From: Budorcas taxicolor
Lineage: Eukaryota; Chordata; Mammalia; Artiodactyla; Bovidae
Assembly: GCF_023091745.1 (NCBI RefSeq)
Contig: NW_026291481.1
Location: 2,232,001 to 2,296,000 of the forward strand
Length of the DNA: 64,000 bases
Reading direction: 5' to 3'
Part shown: positions 24,001 through 35,600 of the stretch, in pieces
How positions within the stretch are numbered: the stretch's first letter is position 1
Layout: every line of letters begins with the position of its first letter
Notes under the pieces: model-generated
The model's input: only the letters and a program-made list of their open reading frames with translations
Database searches by the model: none
What the model was told of the DNA's origin: nothing
Position numbers and translations under genes: made by a program

Positions 24001-25355
24001 ATTCTTGTCCAGTGTTGACGTGGATCTTGGGGTGCCTCTGAGTCTCCCCAGGGGAGTCAGGCCTCGTCTCGAGTGGGGGCATGCACGTGCGCTTCCCTCC
24101 CGTGCTGCAGCAGTAGGGTTCACGCTTCCTGTCACGTGGATCAAGGGATCTGTGGCTTTCCCTCGAGGCTTTCCCTCGAGGCTTTCCCACGAGGCTTTCC
24201 CACAGGGCTGTGCCAAGTGCCACCTTGGTGGGAGTCGATCCTCAGCATGAAAGACGAGCCGGTGAAGGGAAAAGAGGTTCCTCTGGAACGGACTGAGACA
24301 TCTGGGGGACTCTTTGAATGGTGGCACGACCCTGGAGTTCCTCTCGCCGTTCCTGTTGAGAGGGCCTCCTCTTGAGATGCGACGGGAACGCCGGGAATTC
24401 TTTCCCGACGAAGCAGGGAAAGGATCCGTCACCTCGAGCTAAGAGGCGGAAACGGGGCTCCTCTGGATGTCGGTGGGACCGTCGTGTTTCCTCTCGAGTG
24501 GAGACGGGTATGTCGGGGAACTTCTTGAGTTGCACCAAGGGTGTGAAGGACCCTTTCGACGTTCCAGAGGTGAGGTGTGATTAGACCCGAGAAGCCTCTG
24601 CGGAAATGGGCCTCATCTCGCCTGCAGGGGAGAACCTCCTGGATATTCTCGAGTTGCGGCAGGTCTTCTCGAGTTACGACGGGGACCTCAGGGACCCGCT
24701 CTGGTGGCCTCAGGCAGGGCCAGTCCCCATGCGAGTTGCTCGGGGCCATGTCCGGATTCCTCTCCCGTCGATGCCGGGGCCTAAGACCTTGTGTGGAGTC
24801 GGGGCCAGGACCAGAGAATTCCTCTCCAGTGTTGACATGGATTTTGGGGTGCCTCTGAGTCTCCCCAGGGGAGTCAGGCCTTGTCTCGAGTGGGGGGATG
24901 CACGTGAGCTTCCCTCCCAAGCTGCCGCAGTAGTGTCACGCTTCCTGTCACGTGGATCACGGGATCTGTGGCTTTCCCTCGAGGCTTTCCCTCGAGGCTT
25001 TCCCACGAGGCTTTCTCACAGGGCTGTGCCAAGTGCCACCTTGGTGGGAGTCGATCCTCGGCGTGAAAGACGAGCCGGTGAAGGGAAAAGAGATTCCTCT
25101 GGAATGGACTGAGACATCTGGGGGACTCTTGGAATGGTGGCACGACCCTGGAGTTCCTCTCGCCATTCCTTTGAGAGGGCCTCCACTTGAGATGCGACGG
25201 GAACGCCGGGAAATCTTTCCCGACGAAACAGGGAAAGGATCCGTCACCTCGAGCTTCGAGGCGGAAACGGGGCTCCTCTGGATGTGGGCGGGACCCTCGT
25301 GTTTCCTCTCGAGTGGAGACGGGTATGTCGGGGAACTTCTTGAGTTGCACCAAGG
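18092..25355 (+). repeat. Nine-monomer unit of 7,264 bp, copy 1
   Basis: Anchors are 18739, 19555, 20371, 21161, 21976, 22766, 23556, 24372 and 25187. Every monomer has its counterpart exactly 7,264 bp downstream. I find only two substitutions between copies: T at 22302 against G at 29566, and G at 23887 against T at 31151. The left breakpoint lies in the identical tract between the variant A at 18047 (not shared with 25311) and the shared variant C at 18092/25356. Lengths of the nine monomers match one for one, including two-unit minirepeats after 20371, 21976 and 22766. Confidence 0.93.
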
Positions 25356-28300
25356 CTGTGAAGGACCCTTTCGACGTTCCAGAGGTGAGGTGTGATTAGC
25401 CCCGAGAAGCCTCTGCGGAAATGGGCCTCATCTCGCCTGCAGGCGAGAACCTCCTGGATATTCTCGAGTTGCGGCAGGTCTTCTCGAGTTTCGACGGGGA
25501 CCTCAGGGACCCGCTCTGGTGGCCTCAGGTAGGAACAGTCCCCATGCGAGTTGCTAGGGGCCATCTCGGGATTCCTCTCCCATCGATGCCGGGGCCTAAG
25601 ACCTTGTGTGGAATCGGGGCCGGAACCTGAGCATTCCTCTCCAGTGATGACGTGGATCTTGGGGTGCCTCTGAGTCTCCCCAGGCGAGTCAGGCCTCGTC
25701 TCGAGTGGGGGCATGCACGTGCGCTTCCCTCCCGAGCTGCAGCAGTAGGGTTCACGCTTCCTGTCACGGGGATCAAGGGATCTGTGGCTTTCCCTCGAGG
25801 CTTTCCCTCGAGGCTTTCCCACGAGGCTTTCCCACAGGGCTGTGCCAAGTGCCACCTTGGTGTGAGTCGATCCTCGGCGTGAAAGACGAGCCGGTGAAGG
25901 GAAAACAGGTTCCTCTGGAATGGACTGAGACGTCTGGGGGCTCTTGGAATGGTGGCACGACCCTGGAGTTCCTCTCGCCGTTCCTGTTGAGAGGGCCTCC
26001 TCTTGAGATGCGACGGGAACGCCGGGAAAACTTTCCCGACGAAGCAGGGAAGGGATCCGTCACCTCGAGCTACGAGGCGGAAACGGGGCTCCTCTGGATG
26101 TGGGCGGGACCCTCGTGTTTCCTCTCGAGTGGAGACGGGTATGTCGGGGAACTTCTTGAGTTGCACCAAGGGTGTGAAGGATCCTTTCGACGTTCCAGAG
26201 GTGAGGTGTGATTAGTCCCGAGAAGCCTCTGTGGAAATGGGCTTCATCTCGCCTGCAGGGGAGAACCTCCTGGATATTCTCGAGTTTCGGCAGGTCTTCT
26301 CGAGTTACGACGGGGACCTCAGGGACCCGCTCTGGTGGCCTCAGGAAGGGCCAGTCCCCATGCGAGTTGCTAGGGGCCATTTCGGGATTCCTCTCCCGTC
26401 GATGCCGGGGCCTAAGACCTTGTGTGGAGTCGGGGCCAGGACCAGAGGATTCCTCTCCAGTGTTGACATGGATTTTGTGGTGCCTCTGAGTCTCCCCAGG
26501 GGAGTCAGGCCTCGTCTCGAGTGGGGGGATGCACGTGCGCTTCCCTCCCAAGCTGCCGCAGTAGGGTCACGCTTCCTGTCACGTGGATCAAGGGATCTGT
26601 GGCTTTCCCTCGAGGCTTTCCCTCGAGGCTTTCCCACGAGGCTTTCCCACAGGGCTGTGCCAAGTGCCACCTTGGTGTGAGTCGATCCTCGGCGTGAAAG
26701 ACGAGCCGGTGAAGGGAAAACAGGTTCCTCTGGAATGGACTGAGACATCTGGGGGACTCTTGGAATGGTGGCACGACCCTAGAGTTCCTCTGGCCGTTCC
26801 TGTTGAGAGGGCCTACTCTTGAGATGCGACGGTAACGCCGGGAATTCTTTCCCAAAGAAGCAGGGAAAGGATCCGTCACCTCGAGCTACGAGGCGGAAAC
26901 GGGCTCCTCTGGATGTGGGCGGGACCCTCGTGTTTCCTCTCGAGTGGAGACGGGTATGTCGGGGAACTTCTTGAGTTGCACCAAGGGTGTGAAGGACCCT
27001 TTCGACGTTCCAGAGGTGAGGTGTGATTAGTCCCGAGAAGCCTCTGTGGAAATGGGCTTCATCTCGCCTGCAGGGGAGAACCTCCTGGATATTCTCGAGT
27101 TGCGGCAGGTCTTCTCGAGTTACGACGGGGACCTCAGGGACCCGCTCTGGTGGCCTCAGGAAGGGCCAGTCCCCATGCGAGTTGCTAGGGGCCATCTCCG
27201 GATTCCTCTCCCATCGATGCCGGGGCCTAAGACCTTGTGTGGAGTCGGGGCCGGAACCTGAGCATTCCTCTCCAGTGTTTACGTGGATCTTGGGGTGCTT
27301 CTGAGTCTCCCCAGGGGAGTCAGGCCTCGTCTCGAGTGGGGGCATGCACGTGCGCTTCCCTCCCGAGCTGCAGCAGTAGGGTTCACGCTTCCTGTCACGT
27401 GGATCAAGGGATCTGTGGCTTTCCCTCGAGGCTTTCCCTCGAGGCTTTCCCACGAGGCTTTCCCACAGGGCTGTGCCAAGTGCCACCTTGGTGTGAGTCG
27501 ATCCTCGGCGTGAAAGACGAGCCGGTGAAGGGAAAAGAGGTTCCTCTGGAATGGACTGAGACATCTGGGGGACTCTTGGAATGGTGGCAGGACCCTGGAG
27601 TTCCTCTCGCCGTTCCTGTTGAGAGGGCCTCCTCTTGAGATGCGACGGGAACGCCCGGAATTCTTTCCCGACGAAGCAGGGAAAGGATCCGTCACCTCGA
27701 GATATGAGGCGGAAACGGGGCTCCTCTGGATGTGGAAGGGACCCTCGTGTTTCCTCTCGAGTGGAGACGGGTATGTCGGCGAACTTCTTGAGTTGCACCA
27801 AGGGTGTGAAGGACCCTTTCGACGTTCCAGAGGTGAGGTATGATTAGCCCCGAGAAGCGTCTGCGGAAATGGGCCTCATCTCGCCTGCAGGGGAGAACCT
27901 CCTGGATATTCTCGAGTTGCGGCAGGTCTTCTCGAGTTACGACGGGGACCTCAGGGACCCGCTCTGGTGGCCTCAGGTAGGGCCAGTCCCCATGCGAGTT
28001 GCTAGGGGCCATGTCCGGATTCCTCTCCCATCGATGCCGGGGCCTAAGACCTTGTGTGGAGTCGGGGCCAGGACCAGAGGATTCCTCTCCAGTGTTGACA
28101 TGGATTTTGGGGTGCCTCTGAGTCTCCCCAGGGGAGTCAGGCCTCGTCTCGAGTGGGGGGATGCACGTGCGCTTCCCTCCCAAGCTGCCGCAGTAGGGTC
28201 ACGCTTCCTGTCACGTGGATCACGGGATCTGTGGCTTTCCCTCGAGGCTTTCCCACAGGGCTGTGCCAAGTGCCACCTTGGTGTGGGTCGATCCTCGGCG

Positions 28301-31300
28301 TGAAAGACGAGCCGGTGAAGGGAAAAGAGGTTCCTCTGGAATGGACTGAGACATCTGGGGGACTCTTGGAATGGTGGCACGACCCTGGAGTTCCTCTCGC
28401 CGTTCCTGTTGAGAGGGCCTACTCTTGAGATGCGACGGGAACGCCGGGAATTCTTTCCCGACGAAGCAGGGAAAGGATCCCTCATCTCGAGCTATGAGGC
28501 GGAAACGGGGCTCCTCTGGATGTGGGCGGGACCCTCGTGTTTCCTCTCGAGTGGAGACGGGTATGTCGGGGAACTTCTTGATTTGCACCAAGGGTGTGAA
28601 GGACCCTTTCGACGTTCCAGAGGTGAGGTGTGATTAGCCCCGAGAAGCCTCTGCGGAAATGGGCCTCATCTCGCCGGCAGGGGAGAACCTCCTGGATATT
28701 CTCGAGTTGCGGCAGGTCTTCTCGAGTTACGACGGGGACCTCAGGGACCCGCTCTGGTGGCCTCAGGAAGGGTTAGTCCCCATGCGAGTTGCTAGGGGCC
28801 ATCTCTGGATTCCTCTCCCGTCCATGCCGGGGCCTAAGACCTTATGTGGTTTCGGGACGGGACACTGAGCATTCCTCTCCAGTGTTGACGTGGATCTTGG
28901 GGTGCCTCTGAGTCTCCCCAGGGGAGTCAGGCATCGTCTCGAGTGGGGGCATGCACGTGCGCTTCCCTCCCGTGCTGCCGCAGTAGTGTCACGCTTCCTG
29001 TCACGTGGATCACGGGATCTGTGGCTTTCCCTCGAGGCTTTCCCTCGAGGCTTTCCCACGAGGCTTTCCCACAGGGCTGTGCCAAGTGCCACCTTGGTGG
29101 GAGTCGATCCTCGGCGTGAAAGACGAGCCGGTGAAGGGAAAAGAGATTCCTCTGGAATGGACTGAGACATCTGGGGGACTCTAGGAATGGTGGCACGACC
29201 CTGGAGTTCCTCTCGCCATTCCTTTGAGAGGGCCTCCTCTTGAGATGCGACGGGAACGCCGGGAAATCTTTCCCGACGAAACAGGGAAAGGATCCGTCAC
29301 CTCGAGCTTCGAGGCGGAAACGGGGCTCCTCTGGATGTGGGCGGGACCCTCGTGTTTCCTCTCGAGTGGAGACGGGTATGTCGGGGAACTTCTTGAGTTG
29401 CACCAAGGGTGTGAAGGACCCTTTCGACGTTCCAGAGGTGAGGTGTGATTAGCCCCGAGAAGCCTCTGCGGAAATGGGCCTCGTCTCGCCTGCATGGGAG
29501 AACCTCCTGGATATTCTCGAGTTGCGGCAGGTCTTCTCGAGTTACGACAGGGACCTCAGGGACCCGCTCTGGTGGCCTCAGGAAGGGCCAGTTCCCATGC
29601 GAGTTGCTAGGGGCCATGTCCGGATTCCTCTCCCGTCGATGCCGGGGCCTAAGACCTTGTGTGGAGTCGGGGCCAGGACCAGAGAATTCCTCTCCAGTGT
29701 TGACATGGATTTTGGGGTGCCTCTGAGTCTCCCCAGGGGAGTCAGGCCTCGTCTCGAGTGGGGGGATGCACGTGCGCTTCCCTCCCAAGCTGCCGCAGTA
29801 GGGTCACGCTTCATGTCACGTGGATCAAGGGATCTGTGGCTTTCTCTCGAGGCTTTCCCAAAGGGCTGTGCCAAGTGCCACCTTGGTGTGAGTCGATCCT
29901 CGGCGTGAAAGACGAGCCGGTGAAGGGAAAAGAGGTTCCTCTGGAATGGACTGAGACATCTGGGGGACTCTTGGAATGGTGGCAGGACCCTGGAGTTCCT
30001 CTCGCCGTTCCTGTTGAGAGGGCCTCCTCTTGAGATGCGACGGGAACGCCGGGAATTCTTTCCCGACGAAGCAGGGAAAGGATCCGTCACCTCGAGCTAC
30101 GAGGCGGAAACGGGGCTCCTCTGGATGTGGGAGGGACCCTCGTGTTTCCTCTCGAGTGGAGACGGGTATGTCGGGGAACTTCTTGAGTTGCACCAAGGGT
30201 GTGAAGGACCCTTTCGACGTTCCAGAGGTGAGGTGTGATTAGTCCCGAGAAGCCTCTGTGGAAATGGGCTTCATCTCGCCTGCAGGGGAGAACCTCCTGG
30301 ATATTCTCGAGTTGCGGCAGGTCTTCTCGAGTTACGACGGGGACCTCAGGGACCCGCTCTGGTGGCCTCAGGAAGGGCCAGTCCCCATGCGAGTTGCTAG
30401 GGGCCATCTCGGGATTCCTCTCCCGTCGATGCCGGGGCCTAAGACCTTGTGTGGTGTCGGGGCCAGGACCAGAGGATTCCGCTCCAGTGTTGACATGGAT
30501 TTTGGGGTGCCTCTGAGTCTCCCCAGGGGAGTCAGGCCTCGTCTCGAGTTGGGGGATGCACGTTCGCTTCCCTCCCAAGCTGCAGCAGTAGGGTCACGCT
30601 TCATGTCACGTGGATCAAGGGATCTGTGGCTTTCCCTCGAGGCTTTCCCAAAGGGCTGTGCCAAGTGCCACCTTGGTGTGAGTCGATCCTCGGCGTGAAA
30701 GACGAGCCGGTGAAGGGAAAAGAGGTTCCTCTGAAATGGACTGAGACATCTGGGGGACTCTTGGAATGGTGGCACGACCCTGGAGTTCCTCTCGCCGTTC
30801 CTGTTGAGAGGGCCTACTCTTGAGATGCGACGGGAACGCCGGGAATTCTTTCCCAAAGAAGCAGGGAAAGGATCCGTCACCTCGAGCGACGATTCGGAAA
30901 CGGGGCACCTCTGGATGTGGACGGGACACCCGGGTTTCCTCTCGAGTGCAGACGGGTATGTCGGGGAACTTCTTGAATTGCACCAAGGGTGTGAAGGACC
31001 CTTTCGACGTTCCAGAGGTGAGGTGTGATTAGCCCCGAGAAGCCTCTGCGGAAATGGGCCTCATCTCGCCGGCAGGGGAGAACCTCCTGGATATTCTCGA
31101 GTTGCGGCAGGTCTTCTCGAGTTACGACGGGGACCTCAGCGACCCGCTCTTGTGGCCTCAGGAAGGGTTAGTCCCCATGCGAGTTGCTAGGGGCCATCTC
31201 GGGATTCCTCTCCCGTCCATGTCGGGGCCTAAGATATGTGTGGATTCGGGACCGGACCCTGAGCATTCTTGTCCAGTGTTGACGTGGATCTTGGGGTGCC

Positions 31301-32619
31301 TCTGAGTCTCCCCAGGGGAGTCAGGCCTCGTCTCGAGTGGGGGCATGCACGTGCGCTTCCCTCCCGTGCTGCAGCAGTAGGGTTCACGCTTCCTGTCACG
31401 TGGATCAAGGGATCTGTGGCTTTCCCTCGAGGCTTTCCCTCGAGGCTTTCCCACGAGGCTTTCCCACAGGGCTGTGCCAAGTGCCACCTTGGTGGGAGTC
31501 GATCCTCAGCATGAAAGACGAGCCGGTGAAGGGAAAAGAGGTTCCTCTGGAACGGACTGAGACATCTGGGGGACTCTTTGAATGGTGGCACGACCCTGGA
31601 GTTCCTCTCGCCGTTCCTGTTGAGAGGGCCTCCTCTTGAGATGCGACGGGAACGCCGGGAATTCTTTCCCGACGAAGCAGGGAAAGGATCCGTCACCTCG
31701 AGCTAAGAGGCGGAAACGGGGCTCCTCTGGATGTCGGTGGGACCGTCGTGTTTCCTCTCGAGTGGAGACGGGTATGTCGGGGAACTTCTTGAGTTGCACC
31801 AAGGGTGTGAAGGACCCTTTCGACGTTCCAGAGGTGAGGTGTGATTAGACCCGAGAAGCCTCTGCGGAAATGGGCCTCATCTCGCCTGCAGGGGAGAACC
31901 TCCTGGATATTCTCGAGTTGCGGCAGGTCTTCTCGAGTTACGACGGGGACCTCAGGGACCCGCTCTGGTGGCCTCAGGCAGGGCCAGTCCCCATGCGAGT
32001 TGCTCGGGGCCATGTCCGGATTCCTCTCCCGTCGATGCCGGGGCCTAAGACCTTGTGTGGAGTCGGGGCCAGGACCAGAGAATTCCTCTCCAGTGTTGAC
32101 ATGGATTTTGGGGTGCCTCTGAGTCTCCCCAGGGGAGTCAGGCCTTGTCTCGAGTGGGGGGATGCACGTGAGCTTCCCTCCCAAGCTGCCGCAGTAGTGT
32201 CACGCTTCCTGTCACGTGGATCACGGGATCTGTGGCTTTCCCTCGAGGCTTTCCCTCGAGGCTTTCCCACGAGGCTTTCTCACAGGGCTGTGCCAAGTGC
32301 CACCTTGGTGGGAGTCGATCCTCGGCGTGAAAGACGAGCCGGTGAAGGGAAAAGAGATTCCTCTGGAATGGACTGAGACATCTGGGGGACTCTTGGAATG
32401 GTGGCACGACCCTGGAGTTCCTCTCGCCATTCCTTTGAGAGGGCCTCCACTTGAGATGCGACGGGAACGCCGGGAAATCTTTCCCGACGAAACAGGGAAA
32501 GGATCCGTCACCTCGAGCTTCGAGGCGGAAACGGGGCTCCTCTGGATGTGGGCGGGACCCTCGTGTTTCCTCTCGAGTGGAGACGGGTATGTCGGGGAAC
32601 TTCTTGAGTTGCACCAAGG
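25356..32619 (+). repeat. Nine-monomer unit of 7,264 bp, copy 2
   Basis: Anchors are 26003, 26819, 27635, 28425, 29240, 30030, 30820, 31636 and 32451. Copy 2 follows copy 1 directly. It ends at 32620, where the CAAGGCTGTG variant of the unit start is replaced by CAAGGGTGTG. The virtual absence of divergence over more than 7 kb points to a very recent unequal exchange, or to an assembly or haplotype duplication; the sequence alone cannot decide. Confidence 0.93.
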
Positions 32620-35600
32620 GTGTGAAGGACCCTTTCGACGTTCCAGAGGTGAGGTGTGATTAGTCCCGAGAAGCCTCTGTGGAAATGGGCTTCATCTCGC
32701 CTGCAGGGGAGAACCTCCTGGATATTCTCGAGTTGCGGCAGGTCTTCTCGAGTTACGACAGGGACCTCAGGGACCCGCTCTGGTGGCCTCAGGAAGGGCC
32801 AGTTCCCATGCGAGTTGCTAGGGGCCATGTCCGGATTCCTCTCCCGTCGATGCCGGGGCCTAAGACCTTGTGTGGAGTCGGGGCCAGGACCAGAGAATTC
32901 CTCTCCAGTGTTGACATGGATTTTGGGGTGCCTCTGAGTCTCCCCAGGGGAGTCAGGCCTCGTCTCGAGTGGGGGGATGCACGTGCGCTTCCCTCCCAAG
33001 CTGCCGCAGTAGGGTCACGCTTCATGTCACGTGGATCAAGGGATCTGTGGCTTTCTCTCGAGGCTTTCCCAAAGGGCTGTGCCTAGTGCCACCTTGGTGT
33101 GAGTCGATCCTCGGCGTGAAAGACGAGCCGGTGAAGGGAAAAGAGGTTCCTCTGGAATGGACTGAGACATCTGGGGGACTCTTGGAATGGTGGCAGGACC
33201 CTGGAGTTCCTCTCGCCGTTCCTGTTGAGAGGGCCTCCTCTTGAGATGCGACGGGAACGCCGGGAATTCTTTCCCGACGAAGCAGGGAAAGGATCCGTCA
33301 CCTCGAGCTACGAGGCGGAAACGGGGCTCCTCTGGATGTGGGAGGGACCCTCGTGTTTCCTCTCGAGTGGAGACGGGTATGTCGGGGAACTTCTTGAGTT
33401 GCACCAAGGGTGTGAAGGACCCTTTCGACGTTCCAGAGGTGAGGTGTGATTAGTCCCGAGAAGCCTCTGTGGAAATGGGCTTCATCTCGCCTGCAGGGGA
33501 GAACCTCCTGGATATTCTCGAGTTGCGGCAGGTCTTCTCGAGTTACGACGGGGACCTCAGGGACCCGCTCTGGTGGCCTCAGGAAGGGCCAGTCCCCATG
33601 CGAGTTGCTAGGGGCCATCTCGGGATTCCTCTCCCGTCGATGCCGGGGCCTAAGACCTTGTGTGGTGTCGGGGCCAGGACCAGAGGATTCCGCTCCAGTG
33701 TTGACATGGATTTTGGGGTGCCTCTGAGTCTCCCCAGGGGAGTCAGGCCTCGTCTCGAGTTGGGGGATGCACGTTCGCTTCCCTCCCAAGCTGCAGCAGT
33801 AGGGTTCACGCTTCTTGTCATGTAGATCAAGGGATCTGTGTCTTTCCCTCGAGGCTTTCCCTCGAGGCTTTCCCACAGGGCTGTGCCAAGTGCCACCTTG
33901 GTGTGAGTCGATCCTCGGCGTGAAAGACGAGCCGGTGAAGGGAAAAGAGGTTCCTCTGGAATGGACTGAGATATCTGGGGGACTCTTGGAATGGTGGCAC
34001 GACCCTAGAGTTCCTCTCGCCGTTCCTGTTGAGAGGGCCTACTCTTGAGATGCGACGGGAACGCCGGGAATTCTTTCCCAAAGAAGCAGGGAAAGGATCC
34101 GTCACCTCGAGCTACGAGGCGGAAACGGGCTCCTCTGGATGTGGGCGGGACCCTCGTGTTTCCTCTCGAGTGGAGACGGGTATGTCGGGGAACTTCTTGA
34201 GTTGCACCAAGGGTGTGAAGGACCCTTTCGACGTTCCAGAGGTGAGGTGTGATTAGCCCCGAGAAGACTCTGCGGAAATGGGCCTCATCTCGCCTGCAGG
34301 CGAGAACCTCCTGGATATTCTCGAGTTGCGGCAGGTCTTCCCTAGTTTCGACGGGGACCTCAGGGACCCGCTCTGGTGGCCTCAGGTAGGAACAGTCCCC
34401 ATGCGAGTTGCTAGGGGCCATCTCGGGATTCCTCTCCCATCGATGCCGGGGCCTAAGACCTTGTGTGGAATCGGGGCCGGAACCTGAGCATTCCTCTCCA
34501 GTGATGACGTGGATCTTGGGGTGCCTCTGAGTCTCCCCAGGCGAGTCAGGCCTTGTCTCGAGTGGGGGGATGCACGTGAGCTTCCCTCCCAAGCTGCCGC
34601 AGTAGTGTCACGCTTCCTGTCACGTGGATCACGGGATCTGTGGCTTTCCCTCGAGGCTTTCCCTCGAGGCTTTCCCACGAGGCTTTCTCACAGGGCTGTG
34701 CCAAGTGCCACCTTGGTGGGAGTCGATCCTCGGCGTGAAAGACGAGCCGGTGAAGGGAAAAGAGATTCCTCTGGAATGGACTGAGACATCTGGGGGACTC
34801 TTGGAATGGTGGCACGACCCTGGAGTTCCTCTCGCCATTCCTTTGAGAGGGCCTCCACTTGAGATGCGACGGGAACGCCGGGAAATCTTTCCCGACGAAA
34901 CAGGGAAAGGATCCGTCACCTCGAGCTTCGAGGCGGAAACGGGGCTCCTCTGGATGTGGGCGGGACCCTCGTGTTTCCTCTCGAGTGGAGACGGGTATGT
35001 CGGGGAACTTCTTGAGTTGCACCAAGGGTGTGAAGGACCCTTTCGACGTTCCAGAGGTGAGGTGTGATTAGCCCCGAGAAGCCTCTGCGGAAATGGGCCT
35101 CGTCTCGCCTGCATGGGAGAACCTCCTGGATATTCTCGAGTTGCGGCAGGTCTTCTCGAGTTACGACAGGGACCTCAGGGACCCGCTCTGGTGGCCTCAG
35201 GAAGGGCCAGTTCCCATGCGAGTTGCTAGGGGCCATGTCCGGATTCCTCTCCCGTCGATGCCGGGGCCTAAGACCTTGTGTGGAGTCGGGGCCAGGACCA
35301 GAGAATTCCTCTCCAGTGTTGACATGGATTTTGGGGTGCCTCTGAGTCTCCCCAGGGGAGTCAGGCCTCGTCTCGAGTGGGGGGATGCACGTGCGCTTCC
35401 CTCCCAAGCTGCCGCAGTAGGGTCACGCTTCATGTCACGTGGATCAAGGGATCTGTGGCTTTCTCTCGAGGCTTTCCCAAAGGGCTGTGCCAAGTGCCAC
35501 CTTGGTGTGAGTCGATCCTCGGCGTGAAAGACGAGCCGGTGAAGGGAAAAGAGGTTCCTCTGGAACGGACTGAGACATCTGGGGGACTCTTGGAATGGTG

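Noticed and set aside
18092..32619. Treating the 7,264-bp duplication as proven biology
   Set aside because: Only two differences over 7 kb cannot be told from an assembly or haplotype duplication without reads.
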